Notes: generated from the letters alone by a model not told the origin. Positions 13,049 through 21,122 are shown, counted from the first letter of the stretch. The stretch is 21,122 bases of DNA from SVEL01 sp017381055 (GCA_036307185.1 JAXJYC010000052.1:1-21122), one strand, 5' to 3'. Numbers and translations: made by a program.

Positions 13049-15637
13049 TTGATAAGTTTAGCTTTGATTATGGGAGAGATGATTTCTATTTTTGGGGGAT
13101 ATTCAGGGGATGTTTTGTTATTAGTAAGTATTTTGTTGGTGATTAGTATTTTGATTTTGACTATGGGTTATGCTCGTGGTTTATTTGTTGTGTCTAAATA
13201 TGAATTGGTTATATTAGGCATTTGTTTGATTATATTTGTGGTGGGGCTATATAGAGGCAGTTATGTAACTAAGGTTTACGATAAATATGATAAGTTGCAG
13301 TATGAAGAACAAACAGAATATGTGCAAATGCTTGAGGGGGATGTTGTAGATATTAAGAGCAATACATATGGTTATACGATAACGATAAAAGGTGAAGATG
13401 GATTTGTATATGTGTATGGAGATGGAAGTTTACTAGAAGCAGAAGGGGATAAGAGTTATTCGATTTTATGCGGGAAGACTATTTGTGTAAATGGTGATAT
13501 AGTTCCTATGAAAAAAGCTAGAAATTATGGTAATTACAATGAGTATACGACATTGCGATCGAAGGGTGTGTTGCTTAAAGTAAGCGCGGATGATATTTTT
13601 GTGGAATCAGAGAATGGATATATAGCTATAGAAAAAATATGTCCAAGTACTGGTGGTAACAGTAGAAATACCTTAACTGTGAGAGGGTTGCTGTTTAATT
13701 TGAAGGTAAAACTTAGAAGTGTTCTAAAGAGTATAACAACTGAAGAAGAATATGGCATTTTAGCTGCTATGGTTCTAGGTGATAGTGAAGAGGTGGATAA
13801 AGAAATTAAAGAATTGTATAGCTTAAGTGGAATTAGTCATATTATGGCAATTTCTGGATTGCATATTTCATTAATTGGGATGGGTGTTTATAAGTTACTT
13901 AGAAGAAGAATGAGGTATATATCTTCTGCAACTATTTCTATGGGAATAATGTCTCTCTTTTTAGTGTTTATTGGAAATCCAATATCAGCAACAAGAGCTG
14001 TTATTATGTTTATTGTTCATATGATTGCAGATTTGTCTGGCAGAAAATATGACATGTTGTCTGCATTAAGCTTAGCTGCAATAGTTTTGCTAATTGATAA
14101 TCCATATTATTTGGTAAGTGCTTCATTTCAGTTGTCTTTTATGGCAATGATTGCAGTAAGTGCGTGTGCTCCGATTGTGATGGAGTTTGTTGGAAAATGT
14201 AGAGTTTGGCATTTAAGCACAGACATTGATGATAAAAAGAATTGTGATAAGAAAATTAATGAAGATAAGAAAAATGTGTGGGTTAAGAAACTAATTGTTA
14301 ATGGTATTAAGATGCTTTTTTTTAACATAGTTTTGAGCATAACCCTTATGCCTCTTAACTGTTATCTGTTTTTTAGACATTCAACTTATTCGCCCCTTGT
14401 AAATATAATTGTAGTGCCACTGGTTAGTGTGGTTTTGGTTATGACATTGCTTGGAATGTTAGTGGCTATATGTTTTCCAATTGGAGGAATTTTCCTTATA
14501 GGCGTAGCGGTATATATTCTTAGATTTTTTACTTGGTTAAGCCAATGGATTGTAACGCTGCCATATGCTTCTGTTGTGACAGGAAAGCTTTCAATGAAGG
14601 AAATTGTTTTATGCTATATAATTTTAGGAATATGCTTATTTGTACTAGTGGATAAAACTGGCTGGAGTGGAAGAATAATTAAGCTAAGAAACGTTGGTAT
14701 CAAAATGTGTGTTAGCTTGTGTTTGATGAGTCTTTTCTTTGTAATTATTTTTAGAGGGAAATATGAAGGTTTTTCTATTTGTTTTCTAGATGTAGGGCAA
14801 GGCGCATCTATTTACATAAAAAGCGAGAATGGCAATGACTATCTTATTGATGGCGGAAGTTCCGATGAAAAAAATGTTGGTGAATATAAGTTAGAGAGTT
14901 TTCTTGAAGCAAGGCAAGTTGACAAACTTGAATGTGTATTTGTGACTCATTGTGATACGGATCATATATCGGGGATAAAAGAATTAATTGTTCGGGGAAA
15001 TATTGCGATAGATAATCTTGTATTACCAGAGATTTTAAAGGAATCAAGAGATGAGAAATATCTTGAATTGGAAACAATGGCGAAAACGCACGGAATTAAG
15101 GTTTCATACATGAGGTCAGGGGATACAATACGAGATGGGGAGCTAAAATTAAGCTGTATTAATCCATGTGTGGGCGATGATGCAACTTGCGATAAATATG
15201 TGGTCAAAGGTGAGGAACGGATAGAGATTCAAGGAAGAAGTAATACGACGGATATAAATGAAAATTCGTTAGTATTGGTTGCAGAGTATAAGTCACTAGT
15301 TTCGGTGTTTACTGGTGATATAGGTAAGGAAACAGAACGTGGTTTAATTAGCTCATTGGAGAAGGTTGATTTGCAGGAGAAGGTTGTGATTTATGATGTT
15401 GCACATCATGGGTCGGCTAATTCAAATTCAGAGGAATTTGTGATGTTGCTTAAACCAAGAGTTTCGGTAGTTTCATGCGGCAAGGATAATTTATATGGGC
15501 ATCCTGCGAATGAAGTATTGGAGAGATTAGAGGAAGTTGGTAGTGATGTGTGGTGTACATATGAAAGTGGGCAGATCGATATATATGAAGAAGATGGGAG
15601 GATAAGAGTGAGGGGGTATGCTATGGAAGGACGGTAG
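13049..15637 (+). CDS. comEC: ComEC/Rec2 DNA-uptake channel with metallo-beta-lactamase domain
   Basis: About 862 aa. It forms the membrane channel for single-stranded DNA during transformation. Order: N-terminal helices and DUF4131-like soluble domain (to ~190), the Competence domain beginning near GILAAMVLGDSEEVDKEI and HIMAISGLHISLIGMG, many TM helices to ~570, and a C-terminal metallo-beta-lactamase domain (from FCFLDVGQGASIYI) with HCDTDH at 634-639 and VAHHGSANSNS, a possible nuclease. Start is uncertain: TTG 13049 is the first common start codon, but the frame is open from 13013 and reads FKRPLILISLALIMGEM, typical of ComEC N-termini. ATT at 13028, seven bases after AGGGGG, may be the true start. 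It ends in TAG 15635-15637, after which the frame stays open into the repeat array. Confidence 0.93.
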   Translation: MISLALIMGEMISIFGGYSGDVLLLVSILLVISILILTMGYARGLFVVSKYELVILGICLIIFVVGLYRGSYVTKVYDKYDKLQYEEQTEYVQMLEGDVVDIKSNTYGYTITIKGEDGFVYVYGDGSLLEAEGDKSYSILCGKTICVNGDIVPMKKARNYGNYNEYTTLRSKGVLLKVSADDIFVESENGYIAIEKICPSTGGNSRNTLTVRGLLFNLKVKLRSVLKSITTEEEYGILAAMVLGDSEEVDKEIKELYSLSGISHIMAISGLHISLIGMGVYKLLRRRMRYISSATISMGIMSLFLVFIGNPISATRAVIMFIVHMIADLSGRKYDMLSALSLAAIVLLIDNPYYLVSASFQLSFMAMIAVSACAPIVMEFVGKCRVWHLSTDIDDKKNCDKKINEDKKNVWVKKLIVNGIKMLFFNIVLSITLMPLNCYLFFRHSTYSPLVNIIVVPLVSVVLVMTLLGMLVAICFPIGGIFLIGVAVYILRFFTWLSQWIVTLPYASVVTGKLSMKEIVLCYIILGICLFVLVDKTGWSGRIIKLRNVGIKMCVSLCLMSLFFVIIFRGKYEGFSICFLDVGQGASIYIKSENGNDYLIDGGSSDEKNVGEYKLESFLEARQVDKLECVFVTHCDTDHISGIKELIVRGNIAIDNLVLPEILKESRDEKYLELETMAKTHGIKVSYMRSGDTIRDGELKLSCINPCVGDDATCDKYVVKGEERIEIQGRSNTTDINENSLVLVAEYKSLVSVFTGDIGKETERGLISSLEKVDLQEKVVIYDVAHHGSANSNSEEFVMLLKPRVSVVSCGKDNLYGHPANEVLERLEEVGSDVWCTYESGQIDIYEEDGRIRVRGYAMEGR

Positions 15638-16042
15638 GGGGGAGCTAGACCAAAGCCTACCGGGGGCGAAAAAAGCAAGCTAGGTGGGCATAAGGAAATT
15701 AGGTCAAAGCCTACCGTGGATAAAAAAAGCAAGCTAAGTGGGCACAAGGAAATTAGGTCAAAGCCTACTGGGGATGAAAAAAGCAAGTCAGGTGGGCACA
15801 AGGAAATTAGGTCAAAGCCTACCGGGGACGAAAAAAGCAAGCTAGGTGGGCACAAGGAAATTAGGTCAAAGCCTACCGGGGATGAAAAAAGCAAGCCAAG
15901 TGGGCACAAGGAAATTAGGTCAAAGCCTACTGGGGACGATAAAAGCAAGTCAGGTGGGCGAAATGAAATTAAAACAATGCCTACGGATAACAAAAATAGT
16001 TAATTAGGTAGGAATAATCAAGAAAACTTAATGCCTACCTAA
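15632..16042 (+). repeat. 54-bp tandem repeat array after comEC, in frame and hairpin-forming
   Basis: About six units at exact 54-base steps (AGGTCAAAGCCT or variants at 15647, 15701, 15755, 15809, 15863, 15917), with a decayed seventh near 15971. In the comEC frame, past its TAG stop, they encode RSKPTGDEKSKLGGHKEI-like 18-residue units ending at TAA 16001-16003. The only start codon inside (GTG 15716) has no ribosome site, so separate translation is unlikely. Each unit also has GGTGGGC or AGTGGGC followed by GCCTACC or GCCTACT, able to form a hairpin. The array begins with CGGTAGG/CCTACCG, overlapping the comEC stop, and ends with TTAGGTAGG (16004-16012)/CCTACCTAA (16034-16042). No unique spacers, so not CRISPR. 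Confidence 0.9.
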
Positions 16043-16063
16043 GATGAAGAACGGAGGAGCGGT

Positions 16064-16873
16064 ATGAAAAAAATAGAAAATATGCTAAATAGTGAAATAA
16101 TTGAGTTGGAAAAAGTGTTGATAAATGCAAGAAAGAGATATGGTGAAATGGATAAGTTGATGGAAGATACTTATTTGCGAATTGCGCATAAGAAAAATCG
16201 AGTTGACTATTACTTAAAGGACAAAACATGTGCTGTAAAAGATAATGGGCGATATATTAAGAAGAGTGAGATAGAACTTGTAAAAAATATTGCGCAAAGA
16301 GATTATGATGCACGTGTAATAAAAAAAGCTCAGGAACGTATAAAATCAATAAAAGGATTTCTTAGAAAATATAAGAATACAGATTTAAAAGAATTATATA
16401 ATAAAACGCATCCAAAACGTAGAGAGTTAATTGATATAGATATGATTTCTGACGAAGAATATATAAAAAGGTGGAGTATAGTAGAATATAACGGAAAAAG
16501 TCAATTAGTAGAAAAAGAAATTATTACAGAGAAAGGTGAACTGGTACGGTCTAAGTCGGAAAAGATTATAGCTGATAAATTATATATGATGGGTATTCCG
16601 TACAGATATGAATATCCACTTATGTTAGATGATGGTATTACTGTATATCCAGATTTTACAATACTTAAGATGCCGGAACGAAAAGAAGTGTATTTAGAAC
16701 ATTTTGGTATGATGGATGATGAGGAGTATGTAAATAAAATGTTATTTAAAATAAGTACTTATGAAAGGAATGGGATATTTATAGGGGTGAATTTGTTTGT
16801 AACCTATGAAACAAGTAAAAGACCTATAAACACTAAGGCTTTAAATCTTCAATTGAAAGAATTGTTTTTATAA
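16064..16873 (+). CDS. Putative PD-(D/E)XK-type nuclease of unknown role
   Basis: 269 aa. The N-terminal half (to ~120) is helical, charged and coiled-coil-like (EIIELEKVLINARKRYGEMDKLMED). The C-terminal half has the pattern of a PD-(D/E)XK nuclease fold: Glu166 in VRSKSEKIIADKL, Pro196-Asp197-Phe198 in VYPDFTI, and Glu212-His213 in VYLEHFG. Family and cleavage activity are inferred from this motif order only. It is soluble, with no signal peptide. GGAGGAG stands just before the ATG. It lies between comEC and holA, so transcription with the competence genes is possible despite the repeat array. A nuclease acting on incoming or damaged DNA is an attractive but unproven guess. Confidence 0.65.
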   Translation: MKKIENMLNSEIIELEKVLINARKRYGEMDKLMEDTYLRIAHKKNRVDYYLKDKTCAVKDNGRYIKKSEIELVKNIAQRDYDARVIKKAQERIKSIKGFLRKYKNTDLKELYNKTHPKRRELIDIDMISDEEYIKRWSIVEYNGKSQLVEKEIITEKGELVRSKSEKIIADKLYMMGIPYRYEYPLMLDDGITVYPDFTILKMPERKEVYLEHFGMMDDEEYVNKMLFKISTYERNGIFIGVNLFVTYETSKRPINTKALNLQLKELFL

Positions 16874-16874
16874 C

Positions 16875-16903
16875 TTGACTGGCCGTCTATAAAAAGGTAC
16901 TAT
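16875..16903 (+). promoter_or_regulatory. holA promoter
   Basis: TTGACT (16875-16880) and TACTAT (16898-16903), 17 bases apart, begin two bases after the stop of the upstream gene. A near-consensus sigma-A promoter, giving holA expression independent of the competence genes. Confidence 0.7.
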
Positions 16904-16970
16904 TTATATCATAATGTGAAGAATTGGTATAAATGTTTAAGACAAATAATTCAATATATGGAAGTGAAAT

Positions 16971-17945
16971 ATGAGAAAAATTAGTGAAGACATAAAAAAT
17001 AATACATACGAGAAAATATATCTTTTGTATGGCACAGAAGAATACTTAAAAAAACAGTATAAAGATAAGCTGAAGAATGCTATATGTGGTGATGATACTA
17101 TGAATTTCTCTTATTTTGAGGGGAAAGATTGTAATGCAAAGGAGATTATCGGTATAGCGGAGACACTTCCTTTTTTTGCTGATAGACGACTTGTGATAAT
17201 GGAGCATAGTGGCTTTTTTAAGTCTGCTAATGATGATATGAATGAATATATTGAAAATGTTCCAGAAACTACATGTTTTGTGTTTGTAGAAAGTGAGATA
17301 GATAAGAGAAGCAAGCTTTTTAAGAAAGTTAAGGATATTGGATATGTTTCGGAGATGTCAGAGCAAAATCAAGCTACATTGGAGCGTTGGATAGAGGGAA
17401 TTCTTAAGGAAAATGGAAAGAGAATAAGCAAGCCTGATGCAGAGCTGTTTTTGAAAAATGTTGGAACTGATATGGAAAATATTTCTAAGGAATTAGAGAA
17501 ACTAATTTGTTATTGCCTTGATAAAGAAGTGATAGAGACAGAGGATATTAATAAGGTTTGCTCGGTTCAGATTTCATCTAGAATATTTGATATGATTGAT
17601 GCAATGGCAGGAAAGGATAAAAAGAAGGCGCTCGCACTTTATTATGATTTGATTGCTATGAAGGAGCCACCGATGAGAATATTATTTATGCTAGCAAGAC
17701 AGTTTAACATAATGCTTCAGGTGTGTGAATTAAGTGAGCAAGGTGCTGATAATGGTACGATAGCTAGTAAGGCAGCAGTGCAACCATTTATAGTGGGAAA
17801 GATTTTAAGACAGCTTAGAGGTGGCTTTAGTGGAAAAGTGCTTATAAAAGCATTAAAGGATTGTGTGAATATTGAAAATGATATTAAGAACGGCAGAATG
17901 GATGAGAAGGCTGGAGTTGAGATGATACTTATTAAATATTCGTAG
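16971..17945 (+). CDS. holA: DNA polymerase III delta subunit (clamp loader)
   Basis: 324 aa, usual length. It opens the sliding clamp as part of the clamp-loader complex. The N-terminal block IYLLYGTEEYLKKQYKDKLK and LPFFADRRLVIMEHSGFFK, and the C-terminal block MKEPPMRILFMLARQFNIMLQVCEL with AAVQPFIVGKILRQLRGG, are delta-subunit hallmarks. As expected, it has no Walker A motif. The ATG follows GGAAGTGAAAT, a modest ribosome site. The order comEA-comEC-(x)-holA with rpsT convergent is a common Firmicute arrangement. Confidence 0.94.
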   Translation: MRKISEDIKNNTYEKIYLLYGTEEYLKKQYKDKLKNAICGDDTMNFSYFEGKDCNAKEIIGIAETLPFFADRRLVIMEHSGFFKSANDDMNEYIENVPETTCFVFVESEIDKRSKLFKKVKDIGYVSEMSEQNQATLERWIEGILKENGKRISKPDAELFLKNVGTDMENISKELEKLICYCLDKEVIETEDINKVCSVQISSRIFDMIDAMAGKDKKKALALYYDLIAMKEPPMRILFMLARQFNIMLQVCELSEQGADNGTIASKAAVQPFIVGKILRQLRGGFSGKVLIKALKDCVNIENDIKNGRMDEKAGVEMILIKYS

Positions 17946-18024
17946 TCCAGAGGAGCATAAGAAAACGGATAAAAAGCTTCGTTGAAGGGAAGTAATATCC
18001 TAGAGTAAAATAATAAAAGAAGAA

Positions 18025-18064
18025 AATAAAAAGGAACAAGTATAAGACTTGTTCCTTCTTATAT
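18025..18064. terminator. Bidirectional terminator between holA and rpsT
   Basis: AAGGAACAAG (18031-18040) pairs with CTTGTTCCTT (18048-18057). The minus-strand side has the better T-tract (TTTTTATTTTC), so it suits rpsT best but can also end holA. A second hairpin at 18099-18124 (AATCGT/ACGATT with GTTGT/ACAAC) lies closer to rpsT and lacks a clear T-tract. Confidence 0.78.
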
Positions 18065-18146
18065 TTGATCAAAGCTTCGAAAAACTTTAATCTAGTTTAA
18101 TCGTAGTTGTTACACAACAACGATTTGGTTCTTGCTTGGTTTAAGC

Positions 18147-18410
18147 TTAAGCCATCTTGTTAACTGAAGCAGCTAAACGAGAAACCTTTCTTGAAGCTGT
18201 ATTCTTGTGGAATACACCCTTTGATGTAGCCATATCAATTGTCTTTGTAGCAAGCTTTAATGCTTCAGCAGCAGCAGCCTTATCGTTATTAGCGATAGCA
18301 GCGTCTACCTTCTTTACAGCTGTCTTAACCTTAGACTTGATAGCCTTATTTCTCTCTGTTCTAACCTTTGCAACTTCAATTCTCTTCTTTGCTGACTTAA
18401 TATTAGCCAT
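18147..18410 (-). CDS. rpsT: 30S ribosomal protein S20
   Basis: 87 aa, beginning MANIKSAKKRIEVAKVRTERNKAIKS, the standard S20 N-terminus, and ending in NTASRKVSRLAASVNKMA. S20 binds 16S rRNA in the small subunit. An in-frame ATG at 18425 adds five residues but would overlap the ribosome site GGAGG (18419-18423), so 18410 is chosen. The protein is mostly basic helices. A structured leader precedes it; S20 is autoregulated in some bacteria. Confidence 0.96.
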   Translation of the reverse strand: MANIKSAKKRIEVAKVRTERNKAIKSKVKTAVKKVDAAIANNDKAAAAEALKLATKTIDMATSKGVFHKNTASRKVSRLAASVNKMA

Positions 18411-18452
18411 TTCAATTACCTCCACAAAATGTATAATCTGTTTTTTAGTTAC

Positions 18453-18588
18453 ATCGTAGTTATTAAAAACATACGATTTCCTTATATGACTTCCATGAGA
18501 GAGTAGGAAATCATGTTGTCTTCATTCGTTAACGACCAAATGAAAACCCAGATTGTTTACATATAGACTTTGTGCGGACAAAATGCAA
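18453..18588 (-). promoter_or_regulatory. rpsT promoter and structured leader
   Basis: On the minus strand, TTGCAT (18583-18588) and TATATG (18560-18565) with a 17-base gap. The roughly 140-nt leader can form TTCATT/AATGAA (18521-18526/18539-18544, enclosing CGTTAACG), GATTTCCT/AGGAAATC (18475-18482/18505-18512) and ATCGTA/TACGAT (18453-18458/18471-18476). The last two overlap at 18475-18476 and compete slightly. This could serve S20 autoregulation. Between 18600 and 18669 I see nothing else. Confidence 0.5.
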
Positions 18589-18669
18589 ACATCCTAATCA
18601 GTTTACTAAGGAATAAAAAAAATGTCAAGAAAAAATACACGATTATATTGTCAGACTTTAATAGACATT

Positions 18670-18698
18670 TTGATGTTTTTATGGTACATTTATATATA
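18670..18698 (+). promoter_or_regulatory. glgB promoter
   Basis: TTGATG (18670-18675) and TATATA (18693-18698), 17 bases apart, with a short leader to the AAAGGAT ribosome site and the ATG at 18727. Confidence 0.6.
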
Positions 18699-18726
18699 GA
18701 GATTAATGTGCAGAAAGGATGTTGTT

Positions 18727-21122
18727 ATGAAGGATAAATTGTATAAATTAATGGACTGGAGAAATATCGAAGGTGTATTGTATGCAGATATTGATAATCC
18801 GAAGATAGTATTAGGTGCAAAAGAGGTTAAAGAAGGTTATCTTATACAGGCACTTGTTCCTGATGCTGTAGAGGTTTTTGTGAAATTTGATGGGGAAAAG
18901 AACTTACATCAGATGGAGGAAGTAGAAGAAGGTGGTTACTATGCGGTTCTGCTTTCTAAGAAGGGTAAGGGAGCGTATAAGATTGTTGCAAATTATTCAG
19001 ATGGAACATCTTATGAGTATTATGATGCGTATCAGTTTACACCAAATATTCCACTTGCTCAGCTTAAGAAATTTAATGCTGGTATTAATTATGAGGTATA
19101 TAAGTATTTGGGAGCACACCCAGCAAATATTGATGGCGTGAAAGGTTACACATTTGCAGTGTGGGCACCTAATGCAGTTAGAGTAAGTGTTGTTGGTGAC
19201 TTTAATATGTGGGATGGTCGCCGAAATATGATGGATAGAGTAGAAGATACAGGAGTATTTACTACATTTGTTCCAGGTTTAAATGGTGGCGAGCTCTATA
19301 AGTTTGAGATTAAGATGTGTAATGGACAGAATATTTTGAAGTCAGATCCATATGGTTTTGCTTCGCAGAATCGTCCAGAGACAGCATCTGTTACATGTGA
19401 TATTGAAGGCTTTAGATGGAGTGATAATCAGTGGCTTAAGAAACGTGAAAAGATTAATCCTTCAGAGATGGCGTTATCAGTATACGAGGTGCATTTAGGA
19501 TCTTGGAAGAAGCCAGCACCTGAGATTATTACAAATGAAGATGGATCCCAGTATGAGGTAGATAGCGCAAACTCATTCTATAACTATAGAGAGTTAGCAC
19601 CTATTTTAGCTGATTATGTTAAGGAAATGGGATATACACATATTGAGCTTATGCCAGTTATGGAGCATCCATTTGATGCTTCGTGGGGCTATCAGGTTAC
19701 AGGATATTATGCACCAACTGCAAGATATGGTACACCTGAAGACTTTATGTATTTCATGAATTATATGCATAGTAAGGATATTGGAGTTATCCTTGATTGG
19801 GTTCCAGCACATTTTCCAAGAGATACTTTTGGGCTTGCTAATTTTGATGGAACATGTCTTTACGAGCATGCAGATCCAAGACAGGGAACACATCCACATT
19901 GGGGAACACTTATTTATAATTATGGAAGACCAGAGGTTTCTAACTTCCTTATTGCAAATGCTATGTTCTGGGCAAAAGAATATCATGCGGATGGTATAAG
20001 AATGGATGCGGTTGCATCAATGCTTTATCTTGACTACGGTAGAAATGCAGGTGAGTGGGTTGCTAATATGTACGGTGGCAAGGAGAATCTTGAGGCTGTT
20101 GAGTTCTTAAAGCATCTTAATTCACAGATGAAGGAACAGTGCAAGGGAACATTACTTATTGCAGAAGAGTCTACAGCTTGGACAGCAGTTACAGGTGATG
20201 TAGAGCATGATGGTTTAGGATTTGACTTCAAGTGGAATATGGGATGGATGAACGATTTCACAAGCTTTATGAGATGTGATCCATATTTTAGAAAGAATAA
20301 TTATAACCAGCTTACATTTAGTATGTTATATCAGTATAGCGAAGATTATATGCTTGTATTCTCTCATGATGAGGTAGTACATGGCAAGAATTCTATGATA
20401 AGTAAGATGCCTGGCGATAATGATAAGCAGAAGTTTGCAAATTTAAGAGCAGCTTATGGATATATGATGACTCACCCAGGAAAGAAATTGTTGTTCATGG
20501 GACAAGAATTTGCTAGTTATAGAGAGTGGAGCGAGACAAGAGAGCTTGATTGGCCAAGCTTAGATGATCCAAAGCATAAGCAGGTGGCAGATTTTGTTAA
20601 GGCGTTAAATAAGCTTTATACATCGGAGCCAGCCCTTTATGAGCAGGATGATATACCTTATGGATTTGAATGGATGAATTGTAATAATCCGGAGGAGAGC
20701 ACAGTTTCTTTCGTAAGAAGAGGAAAGAAAAAGGGCGATGAGATATTAGTTGTATGTAACTTTGATACAATTCATCACGAAGAGTTTACAATTGGCGTAG
20801 CTAAGGGTAAGTATAAGGAAATTCTTAATAGTGATGATGTGAAGTTTGGTGGAAATGGTTTAACAAATCCAAGAATGAAGGTTACAAAGAAGATTAAGTG
20901 GGATGGTAGACCAGATTCTATAACTATTCAGTTAGCACCACTTTCAATTGCAATCTTTAAGTACACAGAAGTAGAAGAGAAGCCAAAGAAGGTAGCAGCA
21001 CCAAAGAAGGCGGCAGCACCAAAGAAGGTAGAAGAGCCAAAGAAGGCGGCAGCACCAAAGAAGGTAGAAGAGCCAAAGAAGGCGGCAGCACCAAAGAAGG
21101 TAGAAGAGCCAAAGAAAGTAGC
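18727..21122 (+). CDS. glgB: 1,4-alpha-glucan branching enzyme, 3' end beyond the window
   Basis: At least 798 codons, no stop seen. It makes alpha-1,6 branches in glycogen. N-terminal beta domains are followed by a CBM48-like module (from ~140, GYTFAVWAPNAVRVSVVGDFNMWDG) and a GH13 barrel. Catalytic residues are Asp427 in DGIRMDAV and Glu480 in IAEESTAW, 53 residues apart as in E. coli (405/458), with HDEVVHGK and SLDDPKHKQ-like regions after. The fold appears complete by about residue 746 (LSIAIFKYT). From 749 a low-complexity Lys/Pro/Ala/Glu tail begins and runs off the window. Whether glycogen genes follow is unknown. Confidence 0.95.
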   Translation, partial: MKDKLYKLMDWRNIEGVLYADIDNPKIVLGAKEVKEGYLIQALVPDAVEVFVKFDGEKNLHQMEEVEEGGYYAVLLSKKGKGAYKIVANYSDGTSYEYYDAYQFTPNIPLAQLKKFNAGINYEVYKYLGAHPANIDGVKGYTFAVWAPNAVRVSVVGDFNMWDGRRNMMDRVEDTGVFTTFVPGLNGGELYKFEIKMCNGQNILKSDPYGFASQNRPETASVTCDIEGFRWSDNQWLKKREKINPSEMALSVYEVHLGSWKKPAPEIITNEDGSQYEVDSANSFYNYRELAPILADYVKEMGYTHIELMPVMEHPFDASWGYQVTGYYAPTARYGTPEDFMYFMNYMHSKDIGVILDWVPAHFPRDTFGLANFDGTCLYEHADPRQGTHPHWGTLIYNYGRPEVSNFLIANAMFWAKEYHADGIRMDAVASMLYLDYGRNAGEWVANMYGGKENLEAVEFLKHLNSQMKEQCKGTLLIAEESTAWTAVTGDVEHDGLGFDFKWNMGWMNDFTSFMRCDPYFRKNNYNQLTFSMLYQYSEDYMLVFSHDEVVHGKNSMISKMPGDNDKQKFANLRAAYGYMMTHPGKKLLFMGQEFASYREWSETRELDWPSLDDPKHKQVADFVKALNKLYTSEPALYEQDDIPYGFEWMNCNNPEESTVSFVRRGKKKGDEILVVCNFDTIHHEEFTIGVAKGKYKEILNSDDVKFGGNGLTNPRMKVTKKIKWDGRPDSITIQLAPLSIAIFKYTEVEEKPKKVAAPKKAAAPKKVEEPKKAAAPKKVEEPKKAAAPKKVEEPKKV
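20971..21122 (+). repeat. 36-bp repeat encoding the GlgB PKK tail
   Basis: From residue 749 the frame reads VEEKPKKVAAPKK, then AAAPKKVEEPKK three times at exact 36-base steps, then VA at the window edge. The base unit is six residues (xxxPKK). Codons are nearly identical from copy to copy (CCAAAGAAG throughout), so the array expanded recently. It resembles spacer tails of histone-like or cell-wall-linked proteins. It is not part of the GH13 catalytic fold. Confidence 0.9.

Noticed and set aside
15406..15993. Long minus-strand open frame with SPVGFDLISLCPP repeats
   Set aside because: It is the complement of the 54-bp array (a multiple of three leaves several frames open) and runs into comEC; no ribosome site.
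15632..16042. CRISPR-like periodicity
   Set aside because: The whole 54-base unit is repeated with no unique spacers and no cas genes nearby.
16971..17945. HolA as an ATPase subunit (DnaX/HolB)
   Set aside because: No Walker A motif; the blocks match delta.
18411..18425. Upstream ATG for rpsT
   Set aside because: It overlaps the ribosome site; S20 starts with MANIKSAKKR at 18410.

Overview
The window looks like chromosomal DNA from a low-GC Firmicute, most likely a Lachnospiraceae member (Butyrivibrio/Pseudobutyrivibrio/Roseburia type). The basis is AT-rich DNA with AGA/AGG arginine codons, strong AGGAGG ribosome sites, a short ACT-type SerA, an F420-ligase-like gene in a presumably F420-free lineage, and the comEA-comEC / holA / rpsT neighbourhood. 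Genus is not resolved from sequence alone.

Layout. (1) 1-707: a mobile-element nest. The 3' end of a group II intron (maturase C-terminus, domain V, domain VI) runs directly into an IS200/IS605-type tnpA, so the intron appears to sit inside the transposase gene. The first His of the TnpA HUH motif is Pro. The IS right end is rich in foldable DNA/RNA, including a pseudoknot-like pairing. (2) 723-5025: serA with its own promoter, a Cys-rich HTH regulator on the minus strand, a lipoprotein of unknown function with a long palindrome-rich leader, and a CofE-like ligase on the minus strand. (3) 5188-7068: an M18 aminopeptidase and a LURP-one/tubby-like protein, ended by a long perfect inverted repeat. 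(4) 7245-12131: arginine biosynthesis. argG (minus) diverges from argC-argJ-argB (plus). ARG-box palindromes sit on the argG promoter. The argC transcript has a structured leader with a 14-codon Arg-containing reading frame and alternating SD/anti-SD segments. argA function is expected from bifunctional ArgJ; argD and argF are not in the window. (5) 12207-17945: comEA (with a hairpin over its ribosome site), comEC, a 54-bp tandem-repeat array in frame just after the comEC stop, a putative PD-(D/E)XK nuclease, and holA with its own promoter. (6) 18031-21122: rpsT (minus) with a structured leader, and divergent glgB running off the window with an unusual Lys/Pro/Ala/Glu repeat tail.

The observations most worth follow-up are the argC leader (a candidate arginine leader-peptide switch acting on translation), the in-frame basic 18-residue repeats behind the comEC TAG stop together with their repeated hairpins, the intron-in-transposase nesting, and the GlgB tail. 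No tool was run. Structures, promoters and family assignments were read by eye.
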